A stretch of DNA of 64,000 nt from positions 124,001 through 188,000 of the forward strand of contig CAVZRO010000011.1 in the NCBI GenBank assembly GCA_963777625.1. The letters are read 5' to 3'. The DNA is from DATDIC01 sp963777625 (lineage in GTDB: Bacteria; Pseudomonadota; Alphaproteobacteria; Acetobacterales; Acetobacteraceae). The translations under genes were made by a program, and so were the position numbers. Shown one piece after another: positions 8,107 to 15,743 of this stretch. The notes under the pieces were generated by a model, which made no database searches, had not been told where the DNA came from, and saw nothing but the letters and a program-made list of their open reading frames with translations. Position 1 is the first letter of the stretch; the number at the start of each line of letters is the position of its first letter.

Positions 8107-9192
8107 ATGCCAACCCCCACCCCCCGCCATCCCCTCGAAGGCCCCTCGGTCTGGCGCGGCGCCGACCTCGAACGCTCCGGCGACTGGATCCGCGAACTTA
8201 CCCCCACCCACTGCGCCGAACTCAACTCCGCCCTCCGCAACATCACCGCCGGCGACACGCCGCTATTCGGTTTCATCCGTAAGGACTTTCCCCTGCCGCA
8301 TACCGCTGCCCTGCTCGCCGACATCAACGAAGAGCTGGAGACCGGCCGCGGCGCCGTGCGTCTCCGCGGCCTCCCCGTGCACCGCTACACCGAGAACGAA
8401 CTCCGCCAGCTCTTCTGGGGCATCGGCTGCCATCTCGGCACCGCCCTCTTCCAGAACATGTCCGGCGAAATCATGGGCGAGGTGCGTGACGAAACGCGCG
8501 ACATCATACCAAGTTTCACCCGCTCCGAACCCGGCAAGGTCGTCTCCTCCCGTGCGCGTTCCCGCTCCACGGGCCCGCTCCGCTTCCACACCGACCGCTG
8601 CGACGTCATCGCCCTGCTGTGCGCGCGCAACGCCAAGGCGGGCGGTGTCTCCAAGCTCGCCAGCATCCCGATGATCCACAACGAGATGCTGCGTCGCCGC
8701 CCCGACCTGCTGGAAGAACTGTTCCGCGACTACTGGCGCGCCCGCCCGAAAGATGAGGACGGCGCGTTCGCCGAACCCTGCTTCGCACTGCCGGTGTTCG
8801 GCATGCGCGACGGCCGCATCACCAGCCAGTATTCCCGCACCTATGTGGAACAGGCGCAGGAATTACCCAACGTCCCCCGCCTCAGCGCAGCACAGAATCA
8901 GGCGCTCGACCTGCTTGCGGAAATTGCCGACGAAACCTGTCTCCACTCCGCCTTCGAGCCCGGCGACATCCAGTTGCTGAACAACCACGTCGTCTATCAC
9001 GGCCGCACCGCCTACGAAGACGACGCCGCGCAACATCAGGACCGGCTGCTGTTCCGACTCTGGCTTGCTACACCCAACAGCCGCTTATTGCCTGACGGGT
9101 TCGAAACCTTCTGGGGCAGCACAGCGCCCGGGCAGATACGCGGCGGCGTGCCACAGCGAAACGGCACCCGCGCCGCCTTGGTCGAGGCCTGA
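8107..9192 (+). CDS. TauD/TfdA-family Fe(II)/2-oxoglutarate-dependent dioxygenase
   Basis: The product has 361 residues. The 2-His-1-carboxylate iron site is visible: RFHTDRCD supplies His and Asp near residue 162, and VVYHGRTAYED supplies the distal His near 300. RLLFRLWL carries the arginine that binds 2-oxoglutarate. The start MPTPTPRHPLEGPSVWRG is the first in-frame ATG. Family members hydroxylate small acids such as taurine, gamma-butyrobetaine or herbicide-like aryloxy acids. There is no neighbouring catabolic gene to name the substrate, and it stands alone on its strand. Confidence 0.85.
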   Translation: MPTPTPRHPLEGPSVWRGADLERSGDWIRELTPTHCAELNSALRNITAGDTPLFGFIRKDFPLPHTAALLADINEELETGRGAVRLRGLPVHRYTENELRQLFWGIGCHLGTALFQNMSGEIMGEVRDETRDIIPSFTRSEPGKVVSSRARSRSTGPLRFHTDRCDVIALLCARNAKAGGVSKLASIPMIHNEMLRRRPDLLEELFRDYWRARPKDEDGAFAEPCFALPVFGMRDGRITSQYSRTYVEQAQELPNVPRLSAAQNQALDLLAEIADETCLHSAFEPGDIQLLNNHVVYHGRTAYEDDAAQHQDRLLFRLWLATPNSRLLPDGFETFWGSTAPGQIRGGVPQRNGTRAALVEA

Positions 9193-9211
9193 GCGCGCAC
9201 GGGGCATCCGT

Positions 9212-9258
9212 TACACCAACTGCCCTATTGGGGGACTCCCCGCGCGACCCCTCCCCTT
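9212..9258. repeat. Dispersed intergenic repeat, copy 1 (second copy near 60172)
   Basis: The stretch with caccaactgccctattggg then gcgcgacccctcccc closely resembles 60172-60215 (ccaagcgccctgttgg then gggcgacccctcccc). Both lie just outside genes. It looks like a short palindromic repeat family distinct from the cgcgggaatgacg type. Confidence 0.55.
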
Positions 9259-9386
9259 GCCGGTGTTGCCCGGAGCAACGTGAAGCGAACGAGCGGCGCG
9301 GTGGGCGACAAAGTCGTGGATGGCCGGGACAAGCCCGGCCATGATGGAGATGGGCCGGCCATGACGGAAAGGGTCAGCATCAATGC
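9258..9386. repeat. About 130-bp dispersed repeat, copy 1 (copy 2 at 13161-13286)
   Basis: The two copies share tgccggtgttgcccg, then aacgtgaagcgaacgagcg, then the gacaagcccggccatgatgg-type palindrome and a final agcatcaa. Read on the minus strand, this copy yields the peptide MAGLVPAIHDFVAHRAARS, a phrase I know as a frequent spurious small-protein call from such repeats in Alphaproteobacteria. It sits between the 3' ends of two convergent genes. Confidence 0.7.
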
Positions 9387-9395
9387 GGTCTGCTA

Positions 9396-10280
9396 TCATA
9401 CCGGATGGCGCGCCAGGTGCTTCAGCAGCAGCGCGGTCACCTGCTCCGGCGCCTGATCGGCGACGAAATGCCCGACGCCCTCCAGCGCAGCGAACTCATA
9501 CGGCGCGGCAACAAACGCGCCGGTACCCTCCGCGGCCGCCCGCCCGACCGTATCGTCCTTGTCACCCCAGACATACAGCGTCGGCACTTTCGTCGGCCCC
9601 ACCGGCGCGTGGCGCACACCGCGCGCGCGATACCACGCCAGCGCCGCCTCCATCGCCGCCGGATTGCCGATCACCGACAGATGCGTCTCGATCGCCGGCG
9701 GCGGCACGCCATTGGCACTCAGTCGCGTACGCAACCACTGCACGTCGTTCGCCAGTATCTCCGCCCCCGCCCCTGGATCGAGAAACCGCGAATGGTGCCC
9801 CGACCGCCGTCGCTGATCGGGATCCTGCTGCAGCGCGCGATTGAACGACAACGGGTGCGGCCGCGACAGGATCGTCAGTGACGCCAGCCGCTCGGGGTAA
9901 CGATCCGCGATCTCCCACGCCAGGCTTCCGCCCCAGTCATGCCCTGCCAGATGAAACCGCCGCTCCCCGTAACCCAGCGTCGCCGCGATCTCCAACGCAT
10001 CCGCAATCACCAGATCCAGCCGGTAATTGGCAAACACCGCCGGATCCGGCCGCGCACCCACGGAATAGCCCCGCTGGTTGGGGGCTGCGGTGAAATACCC
10101 TGCCTCCGCCAGCGCCGACATCTGTGCCGTCCAGGAATGGCGCGACACCCCGAAGCCGTGCAGCATCAGCACCAGCGCCGCCTCGGAAGCCCCGCCCACC
10201 GACACGTCGAACACCATGCCGGGCGCCGTCTCCACCCTCCTGGTCTCCACCGCGTCAGCCTCCATTCGCCGGATGGCCAC
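9396..10280 (-). CDS. Alpha/beta hydrolase, epoxide hydrolase-like
   Basis: The product has up to 294 residues. It shows the oxyanion-hole region LMLHGFGVSRHSW, the nucleophile elbow LAGHDWGGSLAW with Asp as nucleophile (epoxide hydrolase or haloalkane dehalogenase style), and a catalytic His in GVGHFVADQAPE. The start is GTG 10280 or ATG 10265 (MEADAVETRRVETAPG); both overlap the 3' end of the upstream membrane-protein gene, implying translational coupling. It is cytoplasmic, with no signal peptide. The substrate is unknown; epoxide, haloalkane or ester are all possible. Confidence 0.83.
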   Translation of the reverse strand: MAIRRMEADAVETRRVETAPGMVFDVSVGGASEAALVLMLHGFGVSRHSWTAQMSALAEAGYFTAAPNQRGYSVGARPDPAVFANYRLDLVIADALEIAATLGYGERRFHLAGHDWGGSLAWEIADRYPERLASLTILSRPHPLSFNRALQQDPDQRRRSGHHSRFLDPGAGAEILANDVQWLRTRLSANGVPPPAIETHLSVIGNPAAMEAALAWYRARGVRHAPVGPTKVPTLYVWGDKDDTVGRAAAEGTGAFVAAPYEFAALEGVGHFVADQAPEQVTALLLKHLARHPV

Positions 10281-10932
10281 CCCCGTCCGATTCCCCCCGG
10301 CGAGCGTACAGGAACGTCCACCCCATCAGCAGCCCGATCGTTCCGTACCCAATGATCGGGCCGATCACGAGGAACCGTTCCACCGGGATGGAAAACACCA
10401 GCGTCGCCCGCACGCAGGTCTCCACCACGAATCCGAACCCCCACACCACCGTCATCACAGTCATCGTCCGCCGGAATCCCGGCTCCTCCCGCTCGGCGCT
10501 GAACTCGTCGCGCTCTGCCGCCGACCGCCGTGCCATCGCCGCGCATGCCAGCACATAGACCAGCGGGCGCCTGATAATGGCTGAAACGATAAACGCCAGC
10601 CCGATCAGCCCGGTGATCAGCAACTCTCGCATCAGCAGCAACCGGGGCGAGCCGCCGAGCGCAAATCCCACCAGCGACAGCGCGATCCCGCCCAGCACCA
10701 GCACCGACAGCGCATCCACCTTTCGCCGTCGCGCGAACTCCGCCACGCTCCAGACGATCGGCGGCGTGGCGGAGGCCATGATCGCATGCACCTCACCCCA
10801 GCGCGGCTTCGCCAGCATATAGACGCACCACGGCAGCCCCACATTGACCAGTATTTCCAGCGCGGTCATCACGCGCTGTCGGGTCAGCCATCCTGCCGGG
10901 GTCACCGGACGCTCGGATTGATAGGTTGACAC
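10255..10932 (-). CDS. VC0807-like integral membrane protein
   Basis: The 225-residue product has about five to six hydrophobic segments and starts MSTYQSERPVTPAGWLTR. The pattern EILVNVGLPWCVYMLAKP..., VWSVAEFARRRKVDALSVLVL... and RLLLMRELLITGLIGLAFI matches the poorly characterised VC0807 family. Its 3' end overlaps the alpha/beta hydrolase gene, so the two form a two-gene operon. The function is unknown; the pairing suggests the membrane protein serves the same process as the hydrolase. Confidence 0.65.
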   Translation of the reverse strand: MSTYQSERPVTPAGWLTRQRVMTALEILVNVGLPWCVYMLAKPRWGEVHAIMASATPPIVWSVAEFARRRKVDALSVLVLGGIALSLVGFALGGSPRLLLMRELLITGLIGLAFIVSAIIRRPLVYVLACAAMARRSAAERDEFSAEREEPGFRRTMTVMTVVWGFGFVVETCVRATLVFSIPVERFLVIGPIIGYGTIGLLMGWTFLYARRGESDGGGHPANGG

Positions 10933-11137
10933 TCTGCCTCCCTGCCGTCCCGCGAAGCCGCATCAGCGCCCGGGAAGCTTCCAACCTGTTGGAGCGGTCT
11001 CACTCTGGGTGAAACCGCTGTATCTCATATTGCGCGAGCAATTTCATCAGCCACGTATCAGGCGTTCGAGAGGCTGACTCCCCACCCGTCACGCTCGCGC
11101 AGGGAGCATGACGGGGTCGAGATTGCACGAACTATCG

Positions 11138-11212
11138 CTGGATTCCCGCTTTCGCGGGAATGACGGAGGGAGGCGGGGATGACGGAGGGAGGCGGGGATG
11201 ACGGGGAACGGG
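11138..11212. repeat. REP-type palindrome followed by a 19-bp tandem duplication
   Basis: The stem ttcccgc/gcgggaa at 11143-11160 has a four-base loop and is followed by tgacggagggaggcgggga repeated twice in tandem (11161-11179 and 11180-11198). It lies between the membrane-protein gene and the 3' end of the amidohydrolase gene. The same palindrome core recurs in at least six other gaps of the window. Confidence 0.75.
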
Positions 11213-11218
11213 AGCGCG

Positions 11219-12478
11219 TCAGCCCGCCCGACCCGCCCGCGCCAGCACTACCTCGAACAGTACCTGCGCGCCGGCCTCGGCTTCCGCCGGCAGCATGCTC
11301 TCCGCCTCGTTATGCGACAGCCCGTCCTTGCACGGCGTGAAGATCATCGCCGCCGGCACGCGCCGCGCCACGTACACCGCATCATGCCCGGCCCCGGAAA
11401 CGATCTCCCGCGCCGCATAGCCCAGCCGCGCCGCCGCATCCCGCACCAGCCCCACGCACGCCGGATCGAACGCCTGTGCCGGAATACGAAACAGCCGGCT
11501 CAGCTCCAGCCGTACCCCGCAATCCCGGGCAATGAACCCGGCCTCACGCGGAAACTGCGCATCCAGCCGGTCCAGCTCTGCCTCGTCCGGATGCCGGAAC
11601 TCCACCGAAAATCGAACCTCGCCCGGTATCACGTTGCGGCTGTTGGGAAATACCTGAAGCTGCCCCACCGTCCCGCGCCCGTCCTCGCCGCGCGCCCGCA
11701 TCATCCGGTCCACCAGGTCGATCACCCGGGCCGCGCACACCAGCGCGTCCTTGCGGGCCGAGGGCGGCGTCGTTCCCGCATGGCTCTCCACCCCATGCGC
11801 CACCGCATCGTACCAGACCTGCGCCTGTGCCCCGGTCACGATGCCGATCTGCTTGCCCTCCCGCTCCAGGATCGGCCCCTGCTCGATATGCAGCTCGAAA
11901 TAGGCGTCGGCCGGAAACGCCGCCGCCGGCTCGCCCCCGCGATAGCCGATCCCGTCCAGCGCCGAGCCCACCGTGACCCCCTCGACGTCTTCCAGCGCAT
12001 AGGTCGGCTCCAGCCCGTACACCCCGGCCCACACCCCGGAGCCCATCAGGCTGTGGCCGAACCGGCTGCCTTCCTCGTCGGTCCAGTTCACCAATTCCAG
12101 CGGCGCCTCGGTCTCGATGCCGAGTTCGTTCAGCGCCCGGATCACCTCCAGCCCGGCCAGCACCCCCAGCGCGCCATCGAACTTCCCGCCGGAGGGCTGG
12201 CTGTCCAGGTGGCTTCCGAACAGCACCGGCAGCCGGCTTGGATCCCGCCCGTCTCGCCGGGCAAACATGTTGCCGATGGCATCGACCCGCACTTGCAGCC
12301 CCTCGGCCTCACACAAGGCGCGGAACCGGTCGCGCCCGCGTCGGTCCACCTCCGACAGGCTCAGGCGCCGCACGCCGCCGCGCGGTGTCGCCCCGATCTC
12401 CGCCATTTGCATCAGGCTGTCCCATAGCCGCTTGCCGTCGATCCGCTGGTTCGTCGGAGTGGTCCTGTGGCCCGGCAT
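11219..12478 (-). CDS. M20-family Zn-dependent amidohydrolase (allantoate amidohydrolase / N-carbamoyl-amino-acid hydrolase type)
   Basis: The product has 419 residues from ATG 12478 (MPGHRTTPTNQRIDGKRLWD); the longer upstream ORF is antisense to the lipoprotein gene. Metal-binding motifs are FGSHLDSQPSGGKFDGALG, VNWTDEEGSRFGHSLMGS and YFELHIEQGPILE, and a late His lies in KDGLSHNEAE. This is the AllC/HyuC subgroup, which removes the carbamoyl group from allantoate, N-carbamoyl-amino acids or beta-ureidopropionate using two metal ions. It is cytoplasmic. It is divergent from a lipoprotein gene with about 85 bp between starts. Confidence 0.87.
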   Translation of the reverse strand: MPGHRTTPTNQRIDGKRLWDSLMQMAEIGATPRGGVRRLSLSEVDRRGRDRFRALCEAEGLQVRVDAIGNMFARRDGRDPSRLPVLFGSHLDSQPSGGKFDGALGVLAGLEVIRALNELGIETEAPLELVNWTDEEGSRFGHSLMGSGVWAGVYGLEPTYALEDVEGVTVGSALDGIGYRGGEPAAAFPADAYFELHIEQGPILEREGKQIGIVTGAQAQVWYDAVAHGVESHAGTTPPSARKDALVCAARVIDLVDRMMRARGEDGRGTVGQLQVFPNSRNVIPGEVRFSVEFRHPDEAELDRLDAQFPREAGFIARDCGVRLELSRLFRIPAQAFDPACVGLVRDAAARLGYAAREIVSGAGHDAVYVARRVPAAMIFTPCKDGLSHNEAESMLPAEAEAGAQVLFEVVLARAGRAG

Positions 12479-12563
12479 CGCGCGCACCTCATCGGGGAAA
12501 CCGCGGCATCTTGCCCGCAACCGGGCTTCCTGCAAGTTTCCGCCCCATCCCAGGGAGTCGCCC

Positions 12564-13073
12564 GTGGTCCGTGCCTCAGGAAATCCGTCGCCGCGGAGCC
12601 CGGACGAGCCGCGGCGGCCTGAACCAGGCACAGGATCAGCGCTGCGGCATGTCGCCCTGTTTCTGGCGCTCGGCCTCATGTTGGCCGGCTGCAAGCTGAT
12701 CGATCAGACCACGTTCGCGCCGTCGCCCTCGCAAAACCCCGCCATCCTTCCCACCCCGCCGCGCTTCGACCAACGCGCCGCCCTGCTCAGCATCGACGAG
12801 GGCACGCCGATCTCGTCCTATCATGACCTGCTGCGCTTCGCCGTCGAGCAGGCCCGCAGCCGGGCCCCGGGCGTGCAGTTCGACGTGACCATCGCCATTC
12901 CCGGCGGCACCGATGCGGCTGCCCAGACAAAAGCCATCGCCGCGGGGCAGCCGGATGCCGCCGCGGTCATGCAGCAGATCGCGCAGGACGGGGTCTCGCC
13001 GGCCGACGTACAGCTTCGCGCTGGCGTGGACGCCGCGATCACCCGGCCACAAATCCGCGTCTATGTCCGTTGA
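12564..13073 (+). CDS. Small secreted lipoprotein, unknown function
   Basis: The start is GTG 12564, chosen because AGGGAG lies 8 bases upstream. After about 34 residues with many Pro and Arg comes a hydrophobic segment, HVALFLALGLMLAGCKLID, with the lipobox LAGC, so the mature protein should be lipidated at that Cys. The remaining ~115 residues have a region like RFAVEQARSRAPGVQFDVTI and end ITRPQIRVYVR; I do not recognise the domain. The Arg/Pro-rich stretch before the hydrophobic core is unusually long for a signal peptide. Confidence 0.65.
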   Translation: MVRASGNPSPRSPDEPRRPEPGTGSALRHVALFLALGLMLAGCKLIDQTTFAPSPSQNPAILPTPPRFDQRAALLSIDEGTPISSYHDLLRFAVEQARSRAPGVQFDVTIAIPGGTDAAAQTKAIAAGQPDAAAVMQQIAQDGVSPADVQLRAGVDAAITRPQIRVYVR

Positions 13074-13125
13074 AGCAGAGTAATACCGATCCGCGCTGGT
13101 TCAGACCGCGACAGTCCGCCGGGCA

Positions 13126-13158
13126 TACTTATACCGGACCGCATTGAGAATGACTCAT
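13126..13158. repeat. GCATTGAG-type 3' element, one of five
   Basis: Just after the lipoprotein stop, accggaccgcattgagaatgac matches elements at 27178, 43108, 48517 and 58580 that share (a)cc-GCATTGAG-nn-TGAC. Each lies at or just beyond a gene's 3' end and leads into a palindromic repeat. Confidence 0.6.
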
Positions 13159-13160
13159 CC

Positions 13161-13286
13161 TGCCGGTGTTGCCCGAAGTAACGTGAAGCGAACGAGCGGC
13201 GCGGCGGGCGACAAGTCGTGGATGACCGGGACAAGCCCGGTCATGACGGAAAAGGGCCGGCCATGACGGGAAGGATCAGCATCAAC
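13161..13286. repeat. About 130-bp dispersed repeat, copy 2
   Basis: This is the second copy of the repeat at 9258-9386, in the gap before the amidase gene. It contains the palindrome gaccgggacaagcccggtc, a strong hairpin, followed by ggccggccatgacgg. The copies differ by scattered substitutions and short indels, so they are old. Confidence 0.7.
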
Positions 13287-13359
13287 TTGTCCGCCCTCCG
13301 GGGCGCACGCCACCGACACGGCGGTTGAACCAGAACTCGGTCACGCCGGACCGGCTGCC

Positions 13360-14715
13360 ATGGCCCGCACGGACCCCCGCCAACCTGGCAACGCCGTCCT
13401 GACAACGCCCTCCCTGGCAAGCTCGCCCGATCGCGCCATGACGGCTCCGGTGGTACGCTGGGCCACGGCGTTGGCCGGGGCGAATGGGATGGATCAGGTC
13501 ACTGGCGAAATCGATTTCTGCGCGCTTGGCTCGGCCGCAGCGCGCCTTGCGCGTGCCGACGAGCAGCGCGCCGCCCTGGCTCAGCGCGAGGCCACCGTAC
13601 GCGCTTTCGTCTGCCATGATCCCGATGTGCCCAGCGCCTCGGATGGCCCGCTGGCGGGCGCGCTGATCGGCGTGAAGGATATCATCGCCACCGCTGACTT
13701 TCCCACCGCCTATGGCCATGCGGAGGCACCAGGCGAGCGGCGGGAAGACGCGTGGTGCGTCGCGCGGGTGCGGCAGTTGGGGGGGACCATCCTAGGCAAG
13801 ACGGTCTGCACCGCCTTCGCGTACCCGATGCCCGGGCCGACGACCAACCCGCACGACGCCAGCCGCACGCCGGGCGGGTCCTCCAGCGGATCGGCGGCCG
13901 CGGTGGCCGCGGGGTTTGTCAGTTTCGCGCTTGGCACGCAGACGGCGGGATCCACCGTGCGGCCGGCGGCCTATTGCGGCGTCGTCGGGTTCAAGCCGAG
14001 CTTCGGCCTGCTGCCGACCGACGGCATCCAGCCCATCGCCACGACGCTGGACCATGTCGGGGTCTTCGCCACCTCGCCGCGCGATGCGTGGTTCATGACC
14101 AGCGCGATGCTCCGCACGCCCGAGATCGTCGCGCCGCAGCGGCCACGCCGCCTGCTGCTGCTGCGCCTGCCGGCGGAGCTGCCGCAGCACGATGGTTATC
14201 CGGAACGGCTGGCGGCGCTGGCCGCCGCGTTGCGCCAGGATGACATCACGGTGGACGCGATCGACCTGCCATTCCCAGTCGCGGACTTCCGCACGCTTCA
14301 ACAGCAGCTTTGCTACTGGGAAGCCGCCCGCATCGTGATGGTGCCAGGATCCGTGCGGCTGGTGCCGGAACTGGTTGCCCTGCTGGCCCCCTATCGCGAC
14401 GCCGACGGCACCGCCTATGCCGCCGCTCGCCGGCGACGCCAGGCCTATCAGATGCAGTTCGATACGCTCGCCGGCGACTATGACGCGGTGATGATGGCGT
14501 CCGCGACCGGCGCCGCTCCGCCGCTGGCCAGCACGGGCGATGCGGTGATGAACCGGTTCTGGACCGCGCTGCACGTACCGGCGATCAACGTGCCGTTCTG
14601 GCGGAGCGACGAGGGCCTGCCGCTTGGGCTGCAACTGGTCGGCGCGCTGGGCACCGATCGCGCGTTGGCCGCAGTCGCGCAATGGTTCCATCAACGAGCC
14701 GACCGCGCGCGATGA
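13360..14715 (+). CDS. Amidase (amidase-signature family)
   Basis: The 451-residue product has the complete Ser-cisSer-Lys site: Lys106 in GVKDI, the cis-Ser in TPGGSSSGSAAAVAAGF around 174-176, and nucleophile Ser198 in TQTAGSTVRPAAYCG. The family hydrolyses amides of small acids or amino acids in the cytoplasm. The start at 13360 or 13438 (MTAPVVRWATALAG) is uncertain because neither has a good ribosome site. Its TGA overlaps the ATG of the LysR regulator. The position ahead of a peptide-type importer fits a role in breaking down the imported amide, by inference. Confidence 0.88.
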   Translation: MARTDPRQPGNAVLTTPSLASSPDRAMTAPVVRWATALAGANGMDQVTGEIDFCALGSAAARLARADEQRAALAQREATVRAFVCHDPDVPSASDGPLAGALIGVKDIIATADFPTAYGHAEAPGERREDAWCVARVRQLGGTILGKTVCTAFAYPMPGPTTNPHDASRTPGGSSSGSAAAVAAGFVSFALGTQTAGSTVRPAAYCGVVGFKPSFGLLPTDGIQPIATTLDHVGVFATSPRDAWFMTSAMLRTPEIVAPQRPRRLLLLRLPAELPQHDGYPERLAALAAALRQDDITVDAIDLPFPVADFRTLQQQLCYWEAARIVMVPGSVRLVPELVALLAPYRDADGTAYAAARRRRQAYQMQFDTLAGDYDAVMMASATGAAPPLASTGDAVMNRFWTALHVPAINVPFWRSDEGLPLGLQLVGALGTDRALAAVAQWFHQRADRAR

Positions 14716-15689
14716 ATTTCCGTCAGTTCGAAGCGCTGCATTGGATCGGCCGCCTGGGCAGTTTCCACGCCGCCGCGCGACATCTGCACACATCGCAGCC
14801 CGCCATCTCGGCGCGCATCCGCGAGATGGAGCAGGAACTCGGCGTCACGCTGTTCGACCGATCCGAGCGAAAGGTCCGCCCGACCCCGAAGGGTCACGAG
14901 CTGCTGCGCTATGCCGCGCAGATGATGGCGATCGCCGCGGAGATCAGGCAACGCGTCGGCACCCGCGAGGCGCTCACCGGGCGCGTGCGATTGGGCGTAC
15001 CTTCCATCTCGGCACTGACATGGCTGCCCCGGCTGCTGGAGCAGGTGGCGCGCACCTACCCCGGCCTGATTGTCGAATTCAGTGTCGAATCCAGCGAAGT
15101 ACTGGCCGAGCAGATGCAGCAAGGCCTGTTGGACGTGGCGGTACTCGCCGGACCTGTGGTGTCGCCGAAGGTGACGGCGGAATCACTCGGGCATGTGGCA
15201 TTGGCATGGTTATGCAGCCCGCGGCTTGAATTGGCGCCGCGCGTGCTGGGCGCCGCCGACATCGCGCTGTGGCCGGTGATCACGGATCGACCCGGATCGC
15301 ATCTGCATGGCGCCGCGATGGATTGGTTTCGCGCCGAAGGGGTCGAGCCCGCGCGCCACCACGGCTGCTCCAGCCTGCCCACGCGCATCCAGCTCGCGGT
15401 GCAGGCGGTTGGCATCGCATTGGCGTCGCCCTCGGCCGCCAGTCGCGAGCTGTCGCAGGGCACGCTGCGGCTGGTGGAAACGGCGCGGCCGCCACCTTCG
15501 CTGGAATATGTGATTGCCTATTCGATGCTCGGGCTGGAGGCGGGCGGCCGCCTGGTCGCCGACATCGCCAAGACGTTGATCGCGCGCAAGCCGGATCTTC
15601 AGGCCTATTATTCAGCGATTGGTATCGAGATCGATAACTCAATTTTATCGACTAGCGAGGATTTTGCCGATTTCAACAATTGCGCTTGA
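14712..15689 (+). CDS. LysR-family transcriptional regulator
   Basis: The 325-residue product has the N-terminal winged helix MNFRQFEALHWIGRLGSFHAA..., with HTSQPAISARIREMEQELGV as the recognition region. A LysR substrate-binding domain follows from about residue 90 (GRVRLGVPSISALTW). It overlaps the amidase stop by ATGA and ends 54 bp before the importer's binding-protein gene, so it is cotranscribed with the amidase and likely controls the downstream importer operon. LysR regulators usually respond to a pathway metabolite; which one is unknown. Confidence 0.92.
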   Translation: MNFRQFEALHWIGRLGSFHAAARHLHTSQPAISARIREMEQELGVTLFDRSERKVRPTPKGHELLRYAAQMMAIAAEIRQRVGTREALTGRVRLGVPSISALTWLPRLLEQVARTYPGLIVEFSVESSEVLAEQMQQGLLDVAVLAGPVVSPKVTAESLGHVALAWLCSPRLELAPRVLGAADIALWPVITDRPGSHLHGAAMDWFRAEGVEPARHHGCSSLPTRIQLAVQAVGIALASPSAASRELSQGTLRLVETARPPPSLEYVIAYSMLGLEAGGRLVADIAKTLIARKPDLQAYYSAIGIEIDNSILSTSEDFADFNNCA

Positions 15690-15715
15690 CCGTTCTGTCG
15701 CTGCGTCCTTAGCGT
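15686..15715 (+). promoter_or_regulatory. Possible sigma-70 promoter for the importer operon
   Basis: TTGACC at 15686-15691 and TAGCGT at 15710-15715 are separated by 18 bp, ahead of the substrate-binding protein gene at 15744. The -35 element overlaps the LysR stop codon. The match is moderate, and in a GC-rich genome the promoter could be elsewhere. Confidence 0.35.
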
Positions 15716-15736
15716 CGGCCGGGCCGGGAAGGACGC
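15703..15736 (+). promoter_or_regulatory. Hairpin that would cover the ribosome site of the binding-protein gene
   Basis: GCGTCCTT (15703-15710) and AAGGACGC (15729-15736) are perfect 8-bp inverted arms with 18 bases between. The right arm contains the AAGGA ribosome site of the ATG at 15744. If transcribed, the stem could restrain translation; it could instead be a protein-binding site. Confidence 0.45.
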
Positions 15737-15743
15737 GAGCATC

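Noticed and set aside
9211..9399. 62-codon minus-strand frame with MAGLVPAIHDF
   Set aside because: Entirely within a dispersed palindromic repeat; a common false small-protein call.
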